From: Phycisphaeraceae bacterium
GTDB lineage: Bacteria; Planctomycetota; Phycisphaerae; Phycisphaerales; Phycisphaeraceae
Assembly: GCA_016763955.1 (NCBI GenBank)
Contig: JAESSU010000092.1
Span: forward strand, 1-10,169
Direction: 5' to 3'
DNA length: 10,169 nucleotides
Part shown: positions 1 through 7,888 of the stretch, one piece after another
How positions within the stretch are numbered: the first letter of the stretch is position 1
Layout of the letters: each line of letters starts with the position of its first letter
Program-made: the position numbers and the translations under genes
The notes under the pieces: generated by a model
Seen by the model: the letters and a program-made list of their open reading frames with translations, nothing else
What the model was told of the DNA's origin: nothing
Databases searched by the model: none

Positions 1-384
1 AACGCCGGACCTGGCGGCCTGGCCACACTCGCTGGCCTGTCCACGCCCCAGTTCGATTCTCTTGGCAAAGCTTACAAAGCCATTGGCCCGCACCGTCCCT
101 TGATTCGACGCTGGAAAGCAATTGAGCAGTCGCTTGTTACTGCACGTAAATTTGCTTCGACTCAGTGCTTTGTTGATCCAACGACGGGCCGTCATTATTG
201 CATTGTTGTGAATAATGATTTACGTCGTTCACGCGATATTGTTCTTGATATCCAAGCTTCCAATGCAATGGATATGATCACTGGCAAACCCATTGAGTTA
301 AAGAAAAGTAATGGCAGTCAATCTATGCGGGGCACAATCTCTTTACCTGCTGGCGGGGGTACTATTGTGGAATTAGTTAAATAG
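1..384 (+). CDS. C-terminal end of a probable glycoside hydrolase (5' end outside window)
   Basis: The + strand frame is open from base 1 to the TAA at 382-384, giving 127 residues with no start inside the window. A TTG at 100 is only an internal codon, since the frame upstream of it also reads as sensible protein (GPGGLATL, then AYKAIGPHRPLIRRW). The second half has the look of a small terminal beta-sandwich: a strand around GRHYCIVVNND, then VLDIQAS, a turn with MITGKPIEL, and a final strand GGGTIVELVK. Such ends, with a 'TGK' turn and a 'G-G-T-x-V-x-L' last strand, are common on large glycosidases of Planctomycetota and Lentisphaerota. The catalytic part lies upstream and cannot be seen, so family and substrate are unknown. 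It converges on the - strand rhamnosidase gene and is probably a separate transcript. Glycosidase identity is inferred; a generic secreted protein is possible. Confidence 0.6.
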   Translation, partial: NAGPGGLATLAGLSTPQFDSLGKAYKAIGPHRPLIRRWKAIEQSLVTARKFASTQCFVDPTTGRHYCIVVNNDLRRSRDIVLDIQASNAMDMITGKPIELKKSNGSQSMRGTISLPAGGGTIVELVK

Positions 385-442
385 TGGATTTTAGACGATA
401 AGGTGGGCGAGCCTTTTATTGTCGTGAATTATTAAGGTGAGA

Positions 443-465
443 CGGGGCGGTATGGGTTTGCCCCG
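443..465 (+). terminator. GC-rich hairpin, possible terminator of the upstream + strand gene
   Basis: CGGGGC at 443-448 pairs perfectly with GCCCCG at 460-465 around an 11-base loop, 59 bases after the stop codon of the partial + strand gene. The six-pair all-GC stem is the strongest in the gap. No T tract follows, so a factor-independent terminator is only a possibility; it could be a pause or mRNA 3'-end hairpin. Confidence 0.3.
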
Positions 466-595
466 AATCTCTGTGCGTGGGCTGAAAATTATGGACTGAC
501 TCACAAAAATGTTGTTTTGACGATTTTTAAATAGGCTTCAAATACACAATAAAAAATTGAACGTGAAAAAAGTTAATATGTATCAGCAATAATGT

Positions 596-610
596 ATATC
601 CATCGGATAT
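596..610. repeat. 15-bp palindrome ATATCC-N3-GGATAT
   Basis: A perfect inverted repeat with six-base arms and a three-base spacer lies 40 bases past the stop of the - strand rhamnosidase gene. On the + strand it is followed by GATTTT, on the - strand by no T run. It could be a weak terminator stem or a protein site. It has the same 6-3-6 geometry as the palindromes at 8008-8022 and 8081-8095, though with different bases. Confidence 0.35.
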
Positions 611-649
611 GATTTTAGCTTAGGCCTGAATTCTATAGTGATGTGTTTA

Positions 650-3055
650 TCATGTGGGTTGAGTAGGAAGGTACGAACGAACGTCCAACTCATTAAGGCG
701 GCCGGGAGTTAGTTCGTATTGCTTGTCGCCCCAGACAAAAATACCTGGCGTGTCGTTGGGCAACTGTATTTTTGCTTGACAGCGTTTACCCTCTTGGGAA
801 AAACATAGACTCACAGAAATCTTGCCACGCGGATGCGGGATTTCACTATCAATCTTTTTCAACGATCCGGGCAAGGGTGCAATTTCGACCGAACCAAAGC
901 CATACGATGTCGGACGAATCCCCGCTAGCGATGCGTGGAAATGATACAGCGGATGAGAACCCCATGCATGGCAATCTGACCGTGCAGGCTCGGGGCGTTC
1001 CAAAGGTGTCTTGAGACCTTGGGAAGGGAGATGCTTCCAAAAATCTAATTTTTCACACAGGGCGTGACCGCAGTTGAATTTGTTAAAGACTTCAAGCAGA
1101 TAGAAGGAAAAATAGATCGTTGCTTTTGCCATGTCCTGGCTATCTAACAAACATTTTAGGCTTGACTGAGTTTGTTGTTCGTCAAGAACATCTGAAAGAA
1201 GAGATAAACACTGGGCATGTTCGCTGTAATGTTCATGGGACAAATCATCAGCAAGGCAACCTTCCTTGTCATCCCAAAATTGTTCAATCACACACTTGGC
1301 AAGACGCTGAGCCATGGCATTGTAACGCTGGGCTAACAGCGGTTCGCCAAATTGATTTTCCAATTTTGCAGCTTGCTTTAATGCGTAAATAAACAGCAAA
1401 TTGTTGACGGATGAAATGCCATCTTTGCCATCCGGAGCATTGCCGTAGTCCCACTGGGGCACCCAGTCCATAAAAGACCAACCGGGCAAAGCATTGAGAA
1501 GCTCTTTGCCTTCGATGTGCATAAAAAATTGCTCTAGCAAACTACGAAGACCGACAAGCTGTCTGCGTATCCATGAACTGTCGTCACGCCACCAGGCATA
1601 ATCGTGGAGCATTAAAACCCAGATCATGGAAAAGGTTGTACTTAGTTGAAAAGGCTCGCTTGGATAGCGTTCAGCAACATAGCCGGTTTTCCAACGTGAA
1701 AAATCAAACAGCTCAATGGCACGACGCGCAAGGTGATCATCATCGTTGATAACATACCAAATCAACATTTGCACGCGTGTATCACCGACATACATTAATT
1801 GTTCATAAAAAGGACAGTCCATGAAAGTTTCATGGCAACACATCTGCAAACCACGCACTGCAATGGGAACCACTGCATCGAGTTGCGGATCATCACTAAT
1901 CCACTGTGAATGATCTTCAAGTGGATAGCGTGTTTCAATCATATTAATGGATTCAATTTGAACAGCATTGTCTTGGGTGGTGATACTTAACTGCCAATAC
2001 CGTCCCGCTCGCCACCAATGACTTTGGTAGTTGCGATCTGGCTGACCATCATTGAGAAAACTGTCGCCACAGCCAAAATAATACTTCTCAACAACCTCAT
2101 CACGATTACCCTTATGACATGGCTCTTTGGAGCCTTGGGGGGCATCGAGATAAAGTGATTCCGCCCAATGCCAAGTCACCTTGCTGGTCTTGCCGCCGGA
2201 GAGTTTAAGTTGGCTGTAGCCGCAATAATAATTTTGTAAGTCGATGATCACAGAGACCTGCGTATGTGGCGGGATGATTACAGGTTGCTGAGTCTCTAAA
2301 AGTTTTTGCCAGTCTTCTAATTGTGACGGATGGCAATCCTGCTTGGTGATTTGTTGGGTGGCTGGCCCGTCCACGACGGCTCGCACTTTTCCTAGTGAGC
2401 AATGTTTTCGCAACATGTCCGGCAACCCACTGGGCTCTAACTTCCAACCTGACCGAACGGTGCCCCCTCTACACGCAATCATTGGGGCAATTAGAATCTC
2501 TGGGGTATGCCAGGGTTGCGTCTGAGAAAAATATTCCTTCGCGTCGGTGATCAAACCGGGGCCTGTCACTTGGTATTTAAAATTTTCAAAAGAGATTCCT
2601 TGGATTTGGCGTACTTGCCAAGTCGGGGCTCCCGTGTTTAATGTCTCTATATCTGCTGCAAAAATAAATCCACAGCGATAAGATCGTTGTGCAAACGGGG
2701 CGTCTTGGCCAAGCCACCAAACTTTCGCTAAAAACTCATGTTCACCTGCAGCAAGCGTCATGCGATAAGAAGCAAAGCTCCAGTGTTCTTCGTCACCTCG
2801 ATCGGGCCCCATGCTAACAAACTGACCCTCACAAAATAATTCATAGCGATGATCAGCACTGACATGAAATTCAATGGTTTGTTCTTGTTTTAAGACAAAT
2901 CGGTTGCGAAATTCTAAAAAGGCTGTCTGCCCAATGGGGCAATTGGGAAGTCCAACCCAAGCAGCAGATTCGATGGCATAACGAGGCACAATATTGGCAC
3001 TGGCCCTAGGATACACCACAGGAACGGACAGACGTTTCATGTTTTTCATAATCAC
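650..3055 (-). CDS. GH78-type alpha-L-rhamnosidase, no signal peptide
   Basis: This 801-residue protein should hydrolyse terminal alpha-L-rhamnose from glycans or oligosaccharides. An N-terminal jelly-roll module (about 40-140, with 'VSADHRYELFCEGQFVSMGP') resembles the accessory beta domain of bacterial rhamnosidases. A second beta-rich region covers about 200-375, and an (alpha/alpha)6 barrel about 385-710. The barrel carries DCPFYEQLMYVGD at 413-425, matching the GH78 D-C-P-x(2)-E-x(6)-D signature; E418 would be the general acid, with D413 and D425 binding rhamnose. E686 or E689, just before SDCHAWGSHP (693-702), is a candidate general base. A C-terminal beta domain follows. No signal peptide is visible, so it probably acts in the cytoplasm. 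The GTG at 3055 is followed by ATG at 3049 and 3040; none has a good SD, so the start is uncertain by up to five codons. The gene begins 49 bases after the frame-corrected end of the GH20 gene, fitting one operon. A related non-rhamnosidase specificity is possible. Confidence 0.85.
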   Translation of the reverse strand: MIMKNMKRLSVPVVYPRASANIVPRYAIESAAWVGLPNCPIGQTAFLEFRNRFVLKQEQTIEFHVSADHRYELFCEGQFVSMGPDRGDEEHWSFASYRMTLAAGEHEFLAKVWWLGQDAPFAQRSYRCGFIFAADIETLNTGAPTWQVRQIQGISFENFKYQVTGPGLITDAKEYFSQTQPWHTPEILIAPMIACRGGTVRSGWKLEPSGLPDMLRKHCSLGKVRAVVDGPATQQITKQDCHPSQLEDWQKLLETQQPVIIPPHTQVSVIIDLQNYYCGYSQLKLSGGKTSKVTWHWAESLYLDAPQGSKEPCHKGNRDEVVEKYYFGCGDSFLNDGQPDRNYQSHWWRAGRYWQLSITTQDNAVQIESINMIETRYPLEDHSQWISDDPQLDAVVPIAVRGLQMCCHETFMDCPFYEQLMYVGDTRVQMLIWYVINDDDHLARRAIELFDFSRWKTGYVAERYPSEPFQLSTTFSMIWVLMLHDYAWWRDDSSWIRRQLVGLRSLLEQFFMHIEGKELLNALPGWSFMDWVPQWDYGNAPDGKDGISSVNNLLFIYALKQAAKLENQFGEPLLAQRYNAMAQRLAKCVIEQFWDDKEGCLADDLSHEHYSEHAQCLSLLSDVLDEQQTQSSLKCLLDSQDMAKATIYFSFYLLEVFNKFNCGHALCEKLDFWKHLPSQGLKTPLERPEPARSDCHAWGSHPLYHFHASLAGIRPTSYGFGSVEIAPLPGSLKKIDSEIPHPRGKISVSLCFSQEGKRCQAKIQLPNDTPGIFVWGDKQYELTPGRLNELDVRSYLPTQPT

Positions 3056-3104
3056 AAATTATATCAATAAAAAACTATTTATCAGGTTACGTATTCTGGC
3101 TTTG

Positions 3105-3354
3105 TTACTTTAATCCATCAGGCCAAGACCCTCTATTGAGGTTTGTCATAATATGATTGCTAGTCCATTGAATCTTGTGGACTTTTATGTTTGTTTCTGT
3201 CTTCTTGTTTAGGAAAAATTGTAGCCGGATTTTTTTGACATTGTCCAATTGTAAATTGCCCTGTTCAGGGGTTAAGCTAGCCGGCGAGATCGCAATATTA
3301 TTTGTGCCTTTTTTTAGTGAAACGTAACGTACACGGTAGTTTTTCCAGTTGGTA
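3105..3354 (-). pseudogene. Displaced C-terminal piece of the GH20 protein (frameshift)
   Basis: Downstream of the 816-residue frame the next frame is open to a TAA at 3105-3107 and reads as the missing end of the same beta-sandwich: NWKNYRVRYVSLKKGTNNIA, then LDNVKKIRLQFFLNKKTETN and IKVHKIQW. The pattern 'W-x2-Y ... L-x2-G-x-N-x-I' followed by a strand ending in 'I-x-W' is typical of carbohydrate-binding modules. The length 5748-3105 is 3n+1, so one base too many (or two too few) explains it, giving about 880 residues. Both frames are open over 3298-3407, so the switch cannot be placed exactly. Joining at 3354 gives GDG-TNWKNYRV, the best protein match. A homopolymer of seven A (3309-3315 on this strand) is the likeliest place for a replication or sequencing slip. 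Genuine mutation, sequencing error and programmed frameshifting cannot be separated here. Confidence 0.7.
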
Positions 3355-5748
3355 GCCATCGCCAAGATAAAATCCCATACGCATGGGCGTGTTGGATTCA
3401 ACTTCAAAAGTTAAATTGTGCGAGAGCAGTGTATCTTCACTGAGGGCTATTTTTTTATCTAAGCTAATCCGATCCGATTTTGTGTCAGCGGGAGCAGTGA
3501 GTACCAAAATATGCTCGTCTTGCGCGTCACCAATTTTTTTAAATTGGATGCCAGTTTTTCCCGCATGCTGCGCGGGGATTGTTGGCTGCCAGTTTTTCTT
3601 GAAATCCTTGATGGAGGAGTAAGCGAAATCGTCTAGCACGATTGGCTGTGATGACGGGGATAGAGCAGTGACGGCAAGGCAAGCAATAGTCACACCCTCA
3701 TAGTTATTAGAAATCAGCTTAATGCTGGCGATCGTGTTCTGGGGAAATGGATTCGTCCAGAGATAGGAGCATAGTTGAAAACGAATATTGTTTTTGTGGG
3801 TATCGACATAAACATTACGTCCCGCGACTGGCGATAAACGTGAATTCCAGTCGGTGATGTTCCAACGGTATTTCAACGGCACGTTCACCGTTTTCCCATT
3901 CGTGTAAAAAATTTGATAGTGACCAACCAATGGCCTCTTTAACGAACCAAATAGATAGTTTAGATTCGATGTGTTAAACGGGACTCCGCTTGCGTGAACA
4001 AAGGCAAGGTGTTTTACTTTGAGATTGACGTTAATGTCTAGGGCTTGCAGGGGGAAGCCATCACCTTCAAGACCACTAACCGTTAGCAGGCTTTGATCTT
4101 GATTGAGGTTGAATTTAATATCGCTGCTGGTGATGGTCGCCGGTAGTGGCGATAGGCTTCGTTCTAAAACACGCCCCGGCCAGTTGCCTGAAAGGTTGCC
4201 TACGCGATTGTTGCCTAGAAGGGCAAGGGGTTGCTGATCAAAATTGGTGAAGTCCTGCGGTGTCCCAATGCAGCGTGAACTAAATTCTGTAACGGGGTCG
4301 TAAGTCAGATCATCAGTTGCTGACAATTTAGCGGGATTCCAACTATACGCAGCAGTGAGGGTGGTAAGGGCAGCTGCGTCAGGTGAAAATAGGTGCTTCG
4401 CCCAGTTCCCCGCGAAATACCAGTAAGTTGCCAACATCCCTAAGGATTTAGGGTTGGCAGAACATTCTTCAGCCATCAATTGAATATTTTTAAAACGATT
4501 GAAGGAAGCACCTAAAACATCAAAATTTTTGTCAGTGAAATACTTGAGATGACCCTGTATTCTTTGGCGGTCTGTGGAGTAATCCCATACGTTGATAATA
4601 ATATCTTTGGGTAAAGAATCTACAATTTTATGTCCCCGGGTCAGATCAGCTTGTACGTACTTGTTGGGGTATGGAAGTAGTTGGTCATGGTACATGATCA
4701 TTCTTACGCCATGCTGTTTTAGGAAGTCATATGCATGAATAATTGCGCCCTTGAAAACCTCGGATGGTTCTTGCTTCTTACATGTGTCGCAGTGATGAAA
4801 TGGGCCGTATGAAATTTCGTCCATCGACAGATGAATATATTTTGGATCAAAGATATCAATCGTTTCAGTTAAGACCGCGTCGATAAAATCGTTGGTTTTG
4901 GGGTTCGTTGGACACCAAGCTGTGTGCCATGTTTTATTTTTTGGATTTTCAAGTAGTTTGACATTGTCTGGGTTGTCAAGAATCCATGTGGTATGGCTTA
5001 GATACTGAAAATAAGGGACGATTTCCAGATGTAGACTGCGTGCGTATTGAGATAATTCTTTGAGCTGTGCTTTTGAAAAAGCCTTCTTTTGAGTCTTTGG
5101 AAACTTCACCGAATCGTACTTGACATTACTCGAAAACTCAAGAAATAACGTGTTGATTTTTAGCTCTGCCAGTGCGCTAAAAAGCGATTTGAGGTTGCCC
5201 ATTGTATCTGGATTTGTCGCGTCACTTGCTCGCAAGTTTAGAAAAACCCCACGTATTTTCATAGCTGGTGCATCGTTAATTTTACCTTCAGAGAGAACTA
5301 TTTTTCCCTCGACGGTTCTAAATAATTGAACCAGTGTATGAATGCCATGATTGATCCCCGCAGCAGTCCAGGCGGTAATGGTCACCTGGTTAGATTTTGC
5401 CGTAAGGGTGTATGCCTCGCCTTTAACAACATCACTTTGTTTGAGCAGAATTTTTAGCCCGTTTGATTGATCAACTTTAACACCTTTGCGGTTTAGTAAT
5501 TCGGCGAGATAGGCAGCCTCTGGGGCGAAATTTTCTGTGACAATATTGACCTGTTGGCCTGAAATCATTTTTCCGGTAAACACTGCATGCTTGGGAGCGG
5601 GGAGTATAAATGGTGTACTGATGGAACTTTGAGGATTGTTGCTGACGGCAATTTTTGGCTGATTAGAATTGCTTTGGTCGTTAGCAAAAAGCAAGCTACT
5701 AAGGCAGAAACAGATCGCCATGGTTTTTAAAATTACAGTGTGATTCAT
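3298..5748 (-). CDS. Exported GH20-type beta-N-acetylhexosaminidase, C-terminus frameshifted
   Basis: The frame encodes 816 residues. A signal peptide is visible (basic/polar start, hydrophobic core 9-21, likely cut after A22). Residues about 48-160 look like the GH20 non-catalytic domain ('EAYTL...TAAGINHGIHTLVQLF'). The TIM barrel starts at KIRGVFLNL (164-172) and includes IHLSMDEI (305-312), where D310-E311 is the expected catalytic pair for substrate-assisted removal of N-acetylhexosamine. The family usually has H-x-G-G-D-E here; the L-S-M variant followed by C320-x2-C323 marks a divergent subgroup. A beta-sandwich (about 510-697) and a carbohydrate-binding-like module starting at LDDFAYSS (705-712) follow. 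The reading frame ends in KRHK at 3298, but the expected rest of the last module continues in another frame to 3105 (see separate entry). ATG at 5748 is preceded by AAAGGA about 10 bases upstream. It sits between a prepilin-like gene and a rhamnosidase gene. Substrate is inferred from family only. Confidence 0.85.
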   Translation of the reverse strand: MNHTVILKTMAICFCLSSLLFANDQSNSNQPKIAVSNNPQSSISTPFILPAPKHAVFTGKMISGQQVNIVTENFAPEAAYLAELLNRKGVKVDQSNGLKILLKQSDVVKGEAYTLTAKSNQVTITAWTAAGINHGIHTLVQLFRTVEGKIVLSEGKINDAPAMKIRGVFLNLRASDATNPDTMGNLKSLFSALAELKINTLFLEFSSNVKYDSVKFPKTQKKAFSKAQLKELSQYARSLHLEIVPYFQYLSHTTWILDNPDNVKLLENPKNKTWHTAWCPTNPKTNDFIDAVLTETIDIFDPKYIHLSMDEISYGPFHHCDTCKKQEPSEVFKGAIIHAYDFLKQHGVRMIMYHDQLLPYPNKYVQADLTRGHKIVDSLPKDIIINVWDYSTDRQRIQGHLKYFTDKNFDVLGASFNRFKNIQLMAEECSANPKSLGMLATYWYFAGNWAKHLFSPDAAALTTLTAAYSWNPAKLSATDDLTYDPVTEFSSRCIGTPQDFTNFDQQPLALLGNNRVGNLSGNWPGRVLERSLSPLPATITSSDIKFNLNQDQSLLTVSGLEGDGFPLQALDINVNLKVKHLAFVHASGVPFNTSNLNYLFGSLKRPLVGHYQIFYTNGKTVNVPLKYRWNITDWNSRLSPVAGRNVYVDTHKNNIRFQLCSYLWTNPFPQNTIASIKLISNNYEGVTIACLAVTALSPSSQPIVLDDFAYSSIKDFKKNWQPTIPAQHAGKTGIQFKKIGDAQDEHILVLTAPADTKSDRISLDKKIALSEDTLLSHNLTFEVESNTPMRMGFYLGDGYQLEKLPCTLRFTKKRHK
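3309..3315 (-). other. A7 homopolymer in the frame-overlap region of the GH20 gene
   Basis: Seven consecutive A on the coding strand (T on the + strand) follow ACT and precede GGC. Losing one A joins the upstream frame (...TLRFTKK) to the downstream frame (GTNNIAIS). It is therefore a candidate indel or slippage site. Confidence 0.5.
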
Positions 5749-5981
5749 TTGGATGATTATCCTTTAGTTTTTTTTTTACTATCTTTAAAAGGTGAAATTT
5801 TATGTGAAACCTTGGTGTTGGTTTTGACATTTAATTGCATTGAATAAGATTGTGTATGTACGGTAGACTTTACACTTGTTTGCAGCCGATTTTCTAACGC
5901 TTGTGTCATAGCGTCCGGCATGTGTTAACGACATAGCGGATGATGTTGAAACTGATACACGTGATTGCAAGGCAAGGCATA
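5749..5981 (-). other. Intergenic region between prepilin-like and GH20 genes
   Basis: This 233-base gap has no convincing gene. It holds ten A in a row on the - strand (5768-5777) just upstream of the AAAGGA ribosome site of the GH20 gene, a short inverted repeat ACGCT/AGCGT (5897-5901 with 5910-5914), and a CATAGCG direct repeat at 5907 and 5932. No hairpin followed by a T run is seen, so read-through from the prepilin-like gene into the GH20 gene is possible. No clear promoter could be picked, although the gap is long enough for one. Confidence 0.4.
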
Positions 5982-6695
5982 TCAATCTTTATCGGGGGTG
6001 AATTTTCTGTTGATCTTTGTCCTGTATGGGCCTCCCCAGCCCCACTTCGTGGTCCCATAGTTAAACACAGCATCTTCGGTGAAAACGACATTGTGTTTCA
6101 GTGATTCGGCATGCCCATCTATGCCCAAATAACCACCGCCGCCTAGATGCCTTGCAGCGATCGATATGCCACTTGTTTGTGCTGGAAAAATCCTGGCCTG
6201 GCTGTTGCCGACATCTGAATTGTCGCCGAGTATAAAAGTGGAGTTAACGGGCACCTGATCTAGTTTAGTGCCCCAGCCATAGCCTTTACGTGTCTCAGGA
6301 GCCCACGACACGGTCTCCCATCCGAAATAATCCCAGTTCCATCCGTAACCAAAACTAGCCCATGTTGCACCTTCGTTTTGTCTACTGGGACATTGCGAGA
6401 CGCCTGTCGTTCTGAAGGTAGCGATATCTGTCGCATTGAAATAGCGGGGGAGGTAATTGAGCCACCATCCCTTACCGTTCACAAAGGAGCCTAGGATCAA
6501 GGCGTTTGTGTTGTCTGAGGCATACATGTTAATGCCAAGCCCTAATTGTCTTTGATTACTTAGGCAGGAAATTCGTTGGCCGGAGGCTCTTGCACTTTTT
6601 AGTGCGGGAAGCAATATTGCAATCAAAAGACTGATAATTGAAATAACCACCAATAATTCAATGAGCGTAAAGCCGGTGTTTTTGATAGGTTTCAT
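5982..6695 (-). CDS. Prepilin-like protein with H-X9-DG motif (DUF1559/GspG-like)
   Basis: This 237-residue protein has a class III (type IV prepilin) leader: MKPIKNTG, cleavage expected between G8 and F9, then [20 protein letters not shown] with glutamate at the required fifth mature position (E13). The hydrophobic helix, about 9-30, would anchor it in the inner membrane or pack it into a pseudopilus. The C-terminal domain is rich in Trp and Gly. It ends with H183, nine residues, then D193-G194, the H-X9-DG signature of the prepilin-like families greatly expanded in Planctomycetota. C44 and C102 could form a disulfide. The start is firm: AAAGGAG five bases before ATG. It lies 64 bases after the regulator gene and 233 before the GH20 gene on the same strand. 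What these single, carbohydrate-locus-associated pseudopilins do is not established; surface display or glycan capture are guesses. Confidence 0.88.
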   Translation of the reverse strand: MKPIKNTGFTLIELLVVISIISLLIAILLPALKSARASGQRISCLSNQRQLGLGINMYASDNTNALILGSFVNGKGWWLNYLPRYFNATDIATFRTTGVSQCPSRQNEGATWASFGYGWNWDYFGWETVSWAPETRKGYGWGTKLDQVPVNSTFILGDNSDVGNSQARIFPAQTSGISIAARHLGGGGYLGIDGHAESLKHNVVFTEDAVFNYGTTKWGWGGPYRTKINRKFTPDKD

Positions 6696-6700
6696 GGTTG

Positions 6701-6707
6701 CTCCTTT
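6701..6707 (-). promoter_or_regulatory. Strong ribosome binding site AAAGGAG of the prepilin-like gene
   Basis: AAAGGAG on the - strand lies five bases before the ATG at 6695. It is the best SD among the - strand genes and fixes that start; the rhamnosidase start has none, so prepilin-like protein may be translated more strongly. Confidence 0.75.
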
Positions 6708-6759
6708 GGCTGTGTCTTGAAACTCGTTTATTTGTGATGAAAATGAATCTATTTAGGTA

Positions 6760-7860
6760 TTACAACTGTGATTGACGAACCTTAATATTGACGATCTCAT
6801 TATTGGCGTTACCAGTGAGAACAATTCGCTGAAGCATGTCGTTTGCTTTTTCAATCAATTGTGGAAAATCAAGAATCCAGTGCAACACGCCTGATTTATT
6901 GTATTGACGTGCTTGGGGACTGGCATTCGGGGTGAAGATGTCTACCAACTGTATATCGTTAAGTTGATCGTGTAGGCCAGTTTCTACAATGACGTGCTTG
7001 AGAAATTGATCTTGGGGGGAAAAGATAGTGTCGTAGCCACCTTTGGTAATTAGTTTTTCGACATCTTCTTTAAAGTGATTTACCGCTGAAAAATCATTGT
7101 TGTTGATTTGTTCGATAAATTTAGATAGCTCCAATTGAATAATGGTTAGATCATCACTGCGCCCTATGATCTTTGCTTGATCACGAAGTCCTTGCATTAA
7201 ATTTTTGTATGGCGAGATTTTAAGATCGTCAATGATGCAAAGCATTCGCTTGCGGTTTTTAACTTCCAGCATTTCTCGGCAAATATCTTTGCCTGCTTCA
7301 TAAGTATCGAAAATCACAGCAGGCAATTTGGCGTTGTCGAGTAACCTGTCAACGAGAACGATGGGGACTTTTTGAGACAGCTTTTCAAAAAAGGGGCCGT
7401 TGGGGTTGTTTTCGACCGGCCACAATAAAATGCCTTGTACGCCATTGTTGATAGCGTGCTCTGCGATTTCCCTTTCGAGTGCAACATCTAATTGTGATGA
7501 ACGAAACACCATTAAATTACCCCGCGCACTGAAACCCTCCTCCGCATATTGGATGACCCGCTGTTCGAATGGGGTACTTGCTGGATAGGGCTGAATGAAA
7601 GCAAACAAAATAGCGGTCCGAGCTACGCGATTGTTTTCCTGAACCATGGTCCCTTTCCCGTGGTGAGATTGGACCAAACCATTTTCTTCAAGCTCACGCA
7701 TCGCGCGGTAGATCACATTCGTACTAACACCAAAATCATCCCGAAGCTTACGCACCGAGGGCAACATACTGCCCGATTGGTAAATCCCTTGCTGCATCTT
7801 TTGTTTTAAATGCTGAGCAACCTGACGAGATAATGGAATTTTATTTCCAACATTAACCAT
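6760..7860 (-). CDS. GntR-family regulator with LacI-type sugar-binding domain (AraR-like)
   Basis: This 366-residue transcription factor joins a GntR winged helix-turn-helix (about 8-75) to a periplasmic-binding-protein-like effector domain (about 82-366). In the first part one sees the GntR pattern: QVAQHLKQKMQQG helix, SGSMLPSVRKLRDDFGVS, then NVIYRAMRELEENGLV and the wing HGKGTMV. The effector part has the LacI-like run GVQGILLWPVE, then VPIVLVDRLLD and FDTYEAGKDICREML. AraR of Bacillus has the same layout, with release from DNA on sugar binding; the ligand here is unknown. The ATG at 7860 has AGGA about nine bases upstream. It is the first gene of a - strand run leading to a prepilin-like protein, a hexosaminidase and a rhamnosidase, so it most likely controls these in response to a breakdown sugar. 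Repeats over its own promoter suggest autoregulation. Confidence 0.9.
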   Translation of the reverse strand: MVNVGNKIPLSRQVAQHLKQKMQQGIYQSGSMLPSVRKLRDDFGVSTNVIYRAMRELEENGLVQSHHGKGTMVQENNRVARTAILFAFIQPYPASTPFEQRVIQYAEEGFSARGNLMVFRSSQLDVALEREIAEHAINNGVQGILLWPVENNPNGPFFEKLSQKVPIVLVDRLLDNAKLPAVIFDTYEAGKDICREMLEVKNRKRMLCIIDDLKISPYKNLMQGLRDQAKIIGRSDDLTIIQLELSKFIEQINNNDFSAVNHFKEDVEKLITKGGYDTIFSPQDQFLKHVIVETGLHDQLNDIQLVDIFTPNASPQARQYNKSGVLHWILDFPQLIEKANDMLQRIVLTGNANNEIVNIKVRQSQL

Positions 7861-7871
7861 ACGAGATATTC

Positions 7872-7888
7872 CTGTTGCGAATCAACAG
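7872..7888. repeat. Palindrome CTGTTG-N5-CAACAG next to the regulator start
   Basis: Six-base perfect arms at 7872-7877 and 7883-7888 flank a five-base spacer, 11 to 28 bases upstream of the regulator ATG. On the - strand transcript the second arm runs directly into the AGGA ribosome site, so the site could be an operator or an mRNA hairpin that limits translation. It overlaps the first 10-bp repeat at 7884. Confidence 0.45.

Larger units (their letters stand above)
385..649. other. Convergent intergenic region with hairpins
   Basis: This 265-base stretch lies between two converging genes and shows no credible coding. It holds three inverted repeats: 394-403 with 412-423 (imperfect, about 10 pairs with a two-base bulge), 443-448 with 460-465 (CGGGGC/GCCCCG, 11-base loop), and 596-601 with 605-610 (ATATCC/GGATAT, 3-base loop). 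Both transcripts should end here, but none of the hairpins is followed by a long T run on either strand, so no classical intrinsic terminator can be named with confidence. Confidence 0.5.

Noticed and set aside
100..384. A complete 94-residue gene starting at TTG 100
   Set aside because: The frame is open and protein-like from base 1, so this is the end of a longer gene cut by the window.
394..423. Imperfect hairpin after the first + strand stop codon as an intrinsic terminator
   Set aside because: The T run falls inside the stem and none follows it; the pairing includes a wobble and a two-base bulge.
772..2525. Several 60-90 codon frames on either strand
   Set aside because: All lie within the rhamnosidase gene in other frames and show no motif, no ribosome site and no plausible protein.
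5897..5914. ACGCT/AGCGT inverted repeat as terminator between the prepilin-like and GH20 genes
   Set aside because: The stem has only five pairs and no T run follows on the - strand.
5800..6091. Two 61-codon - strand frames around the end of the prepilin-like gene
   Set aside because: One overlaps the prepilin-like gene in another frame and the other fills the gap without a ribosome site or recognisable motif.
7400..7809. Two + strand frames of 62 and 86 codons
   Set aside because: They are antisense to the first regulator gene, which has strong domain support across this stretch.
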